Assembly: GCA_034435615.1 (NCBI GenBank)
Contig: DAOTWZ010000005.1
Span: forward strand, 1-14,151
Reading direction: 5' to 3'
DNA length: 14,151 nt
DNA from: H17-190 sp034435615
GTDB taxonomy: Bacteria; Chloroflexota; Dehalococcoidia; SM23-28-2; HRBIN24
The position numbers and the translations under genes were made by a program. Each line of letters starts with the position of its first letter. Position 1 is the first letter of the stretch. The notes beneath the pieces were generated by a model. It was not told the DNA's origin and did not search any database. It saw only the letters and a list, made by a program, of their open reading frames with translations. Shown in pieces: positions 13,986 through 14,151 of this stretch.

Positions 13986-14151
13986 CTGACTTCTCCGCCT
14001 TCTCCAGCCGCACCATCGTCCGGGCGACTCTGGTCATGGAGAGCGCCCTGGCCGTGGGCAGCCGCCCTTCGCTGGAGGCCACCGGCACCGACATGCCGGT
14101 GATGAAGGCGGCGGACGGCCGGCCCTTCGTTCCTGGCTCCTCCGTGAAGGG
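13982..14151 (+). CDS. Second Csm3-like Cas7 RAMP protein, 5' part
   Basis: Only the first 56 codons are in the window. They read as a Cas7-type RAMP N-terminus: the strand RTIVRATLVMESALAVG, then the loop EATGTDMPVMK with Asp37 in the slicer position, then the strand GRPFVPGSSVKG, which is the canonical 'P-G-S-S-L-K-G' entry to the first helix. It is clearly different from the 11703-12359 protein, so the complex contains at least two kinds of Cas7. GGGAGGGAGGACC precedes the ATG, which overlaps the cas11-like stop. Full length, the zinc cluster and any fusion with further RAMP domains cannot be judged because the gene runs off the window. Confidence 0.85.
   Translation, partial: MTDFSAFSSRTIVRATLVMESALAVGSRPSLEATGTDMPVMKAADGRPFVPGSSVK

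Noticed and set aside
1..14151. A CRISPR array anywhere in the window
   Set aside because: No run of evenly spaced direct repeats is visible on either strand. The array, if present, lies outside.

Overview
The window is very GC-rich DNA (only the 1866-2164 gap is AT-richer) with tightly packed genes, GTG as well as ATG starts, and Shine-Dalgarno sites of the GGAGG type. A class III CoA-transferase, a luciferase-like flavin monooxygenase, a hypoxanthine phosphoribosyltransferase with an extra N-terminal domain, and a type III-D CRISPR-Cas operon together suggest a bacterium of the Chloroflexota or a similar high-GC environmental or thermophilic lineage. That placement is inference; no rRNA or other taxonomic marker is present.

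Layout. Positions 1-690 (+) hold the end of a CoA-transferase gene and a pterin-4a-carbinolamine dehydratase gene, closed by a perfect 13-bp hairpin at 716-746 that also faces the end of the next, convergent gene. Positions 771-3166 (-) hold a luciferase-like monooxygenase and, upstream of it, an HPRT fused to a PD-(D/E)XK-like domain, separated by an AT-richer 299-nt gap full of inverted repeats. A 100-nt divergent promoter region (3167-3266) then starts a rightward run, 3267-8610 (+): alpha/beta hydrolase, a 2,4-diaminopentanoate-dehydrogenase-like oxidoreductase, a glutamate-1-semialdehyde-aminomutase-like aminotransferase, an MFS transporter and a crotonase-fold protein. The first three are nearly contiguous and look like one transcription unit; the set resembles an uptake and catabolic cluster for an amino or amide compound, but the substrate cannot be read from the sequence. 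A hairpin at 8615-8650 separates this run from a convergent CapA-family lipoprotein gene (8672-9775, -).

The last third (9838-14151, +) is the 5' part of a type III-D CRISPR-Cas effector operon: a promoter, a leader of about 155 nt with strong folding potential, cas10 (no HD nuclease domain, intact GGDD palm motif), a Csm3-like cas7, csx10 (the Cas5-like subunit that marks subtype III-D), a small helical cas11/csm2-like gene, and the start of a second csm3-like cas7 cut by the window edge. All four gene junctions overlap (ATGA, 17 nt, ATGA, ATGA), so the complex is probably made by coupled translation. No repeat array, cas1, cas2, cas6 or cyclic-oligoadenylate effector is visible; these would have to lie beyond 14151 or elsewhere.

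The strongest leads for follow-up are the HD-less, cyclase-competent III-D complex with at least two Cas7 subunits, the branched RNA fold predicted in its leader, the nuclease-like/HPRT fusion, and a crotonase lacking both canonical glutamates.
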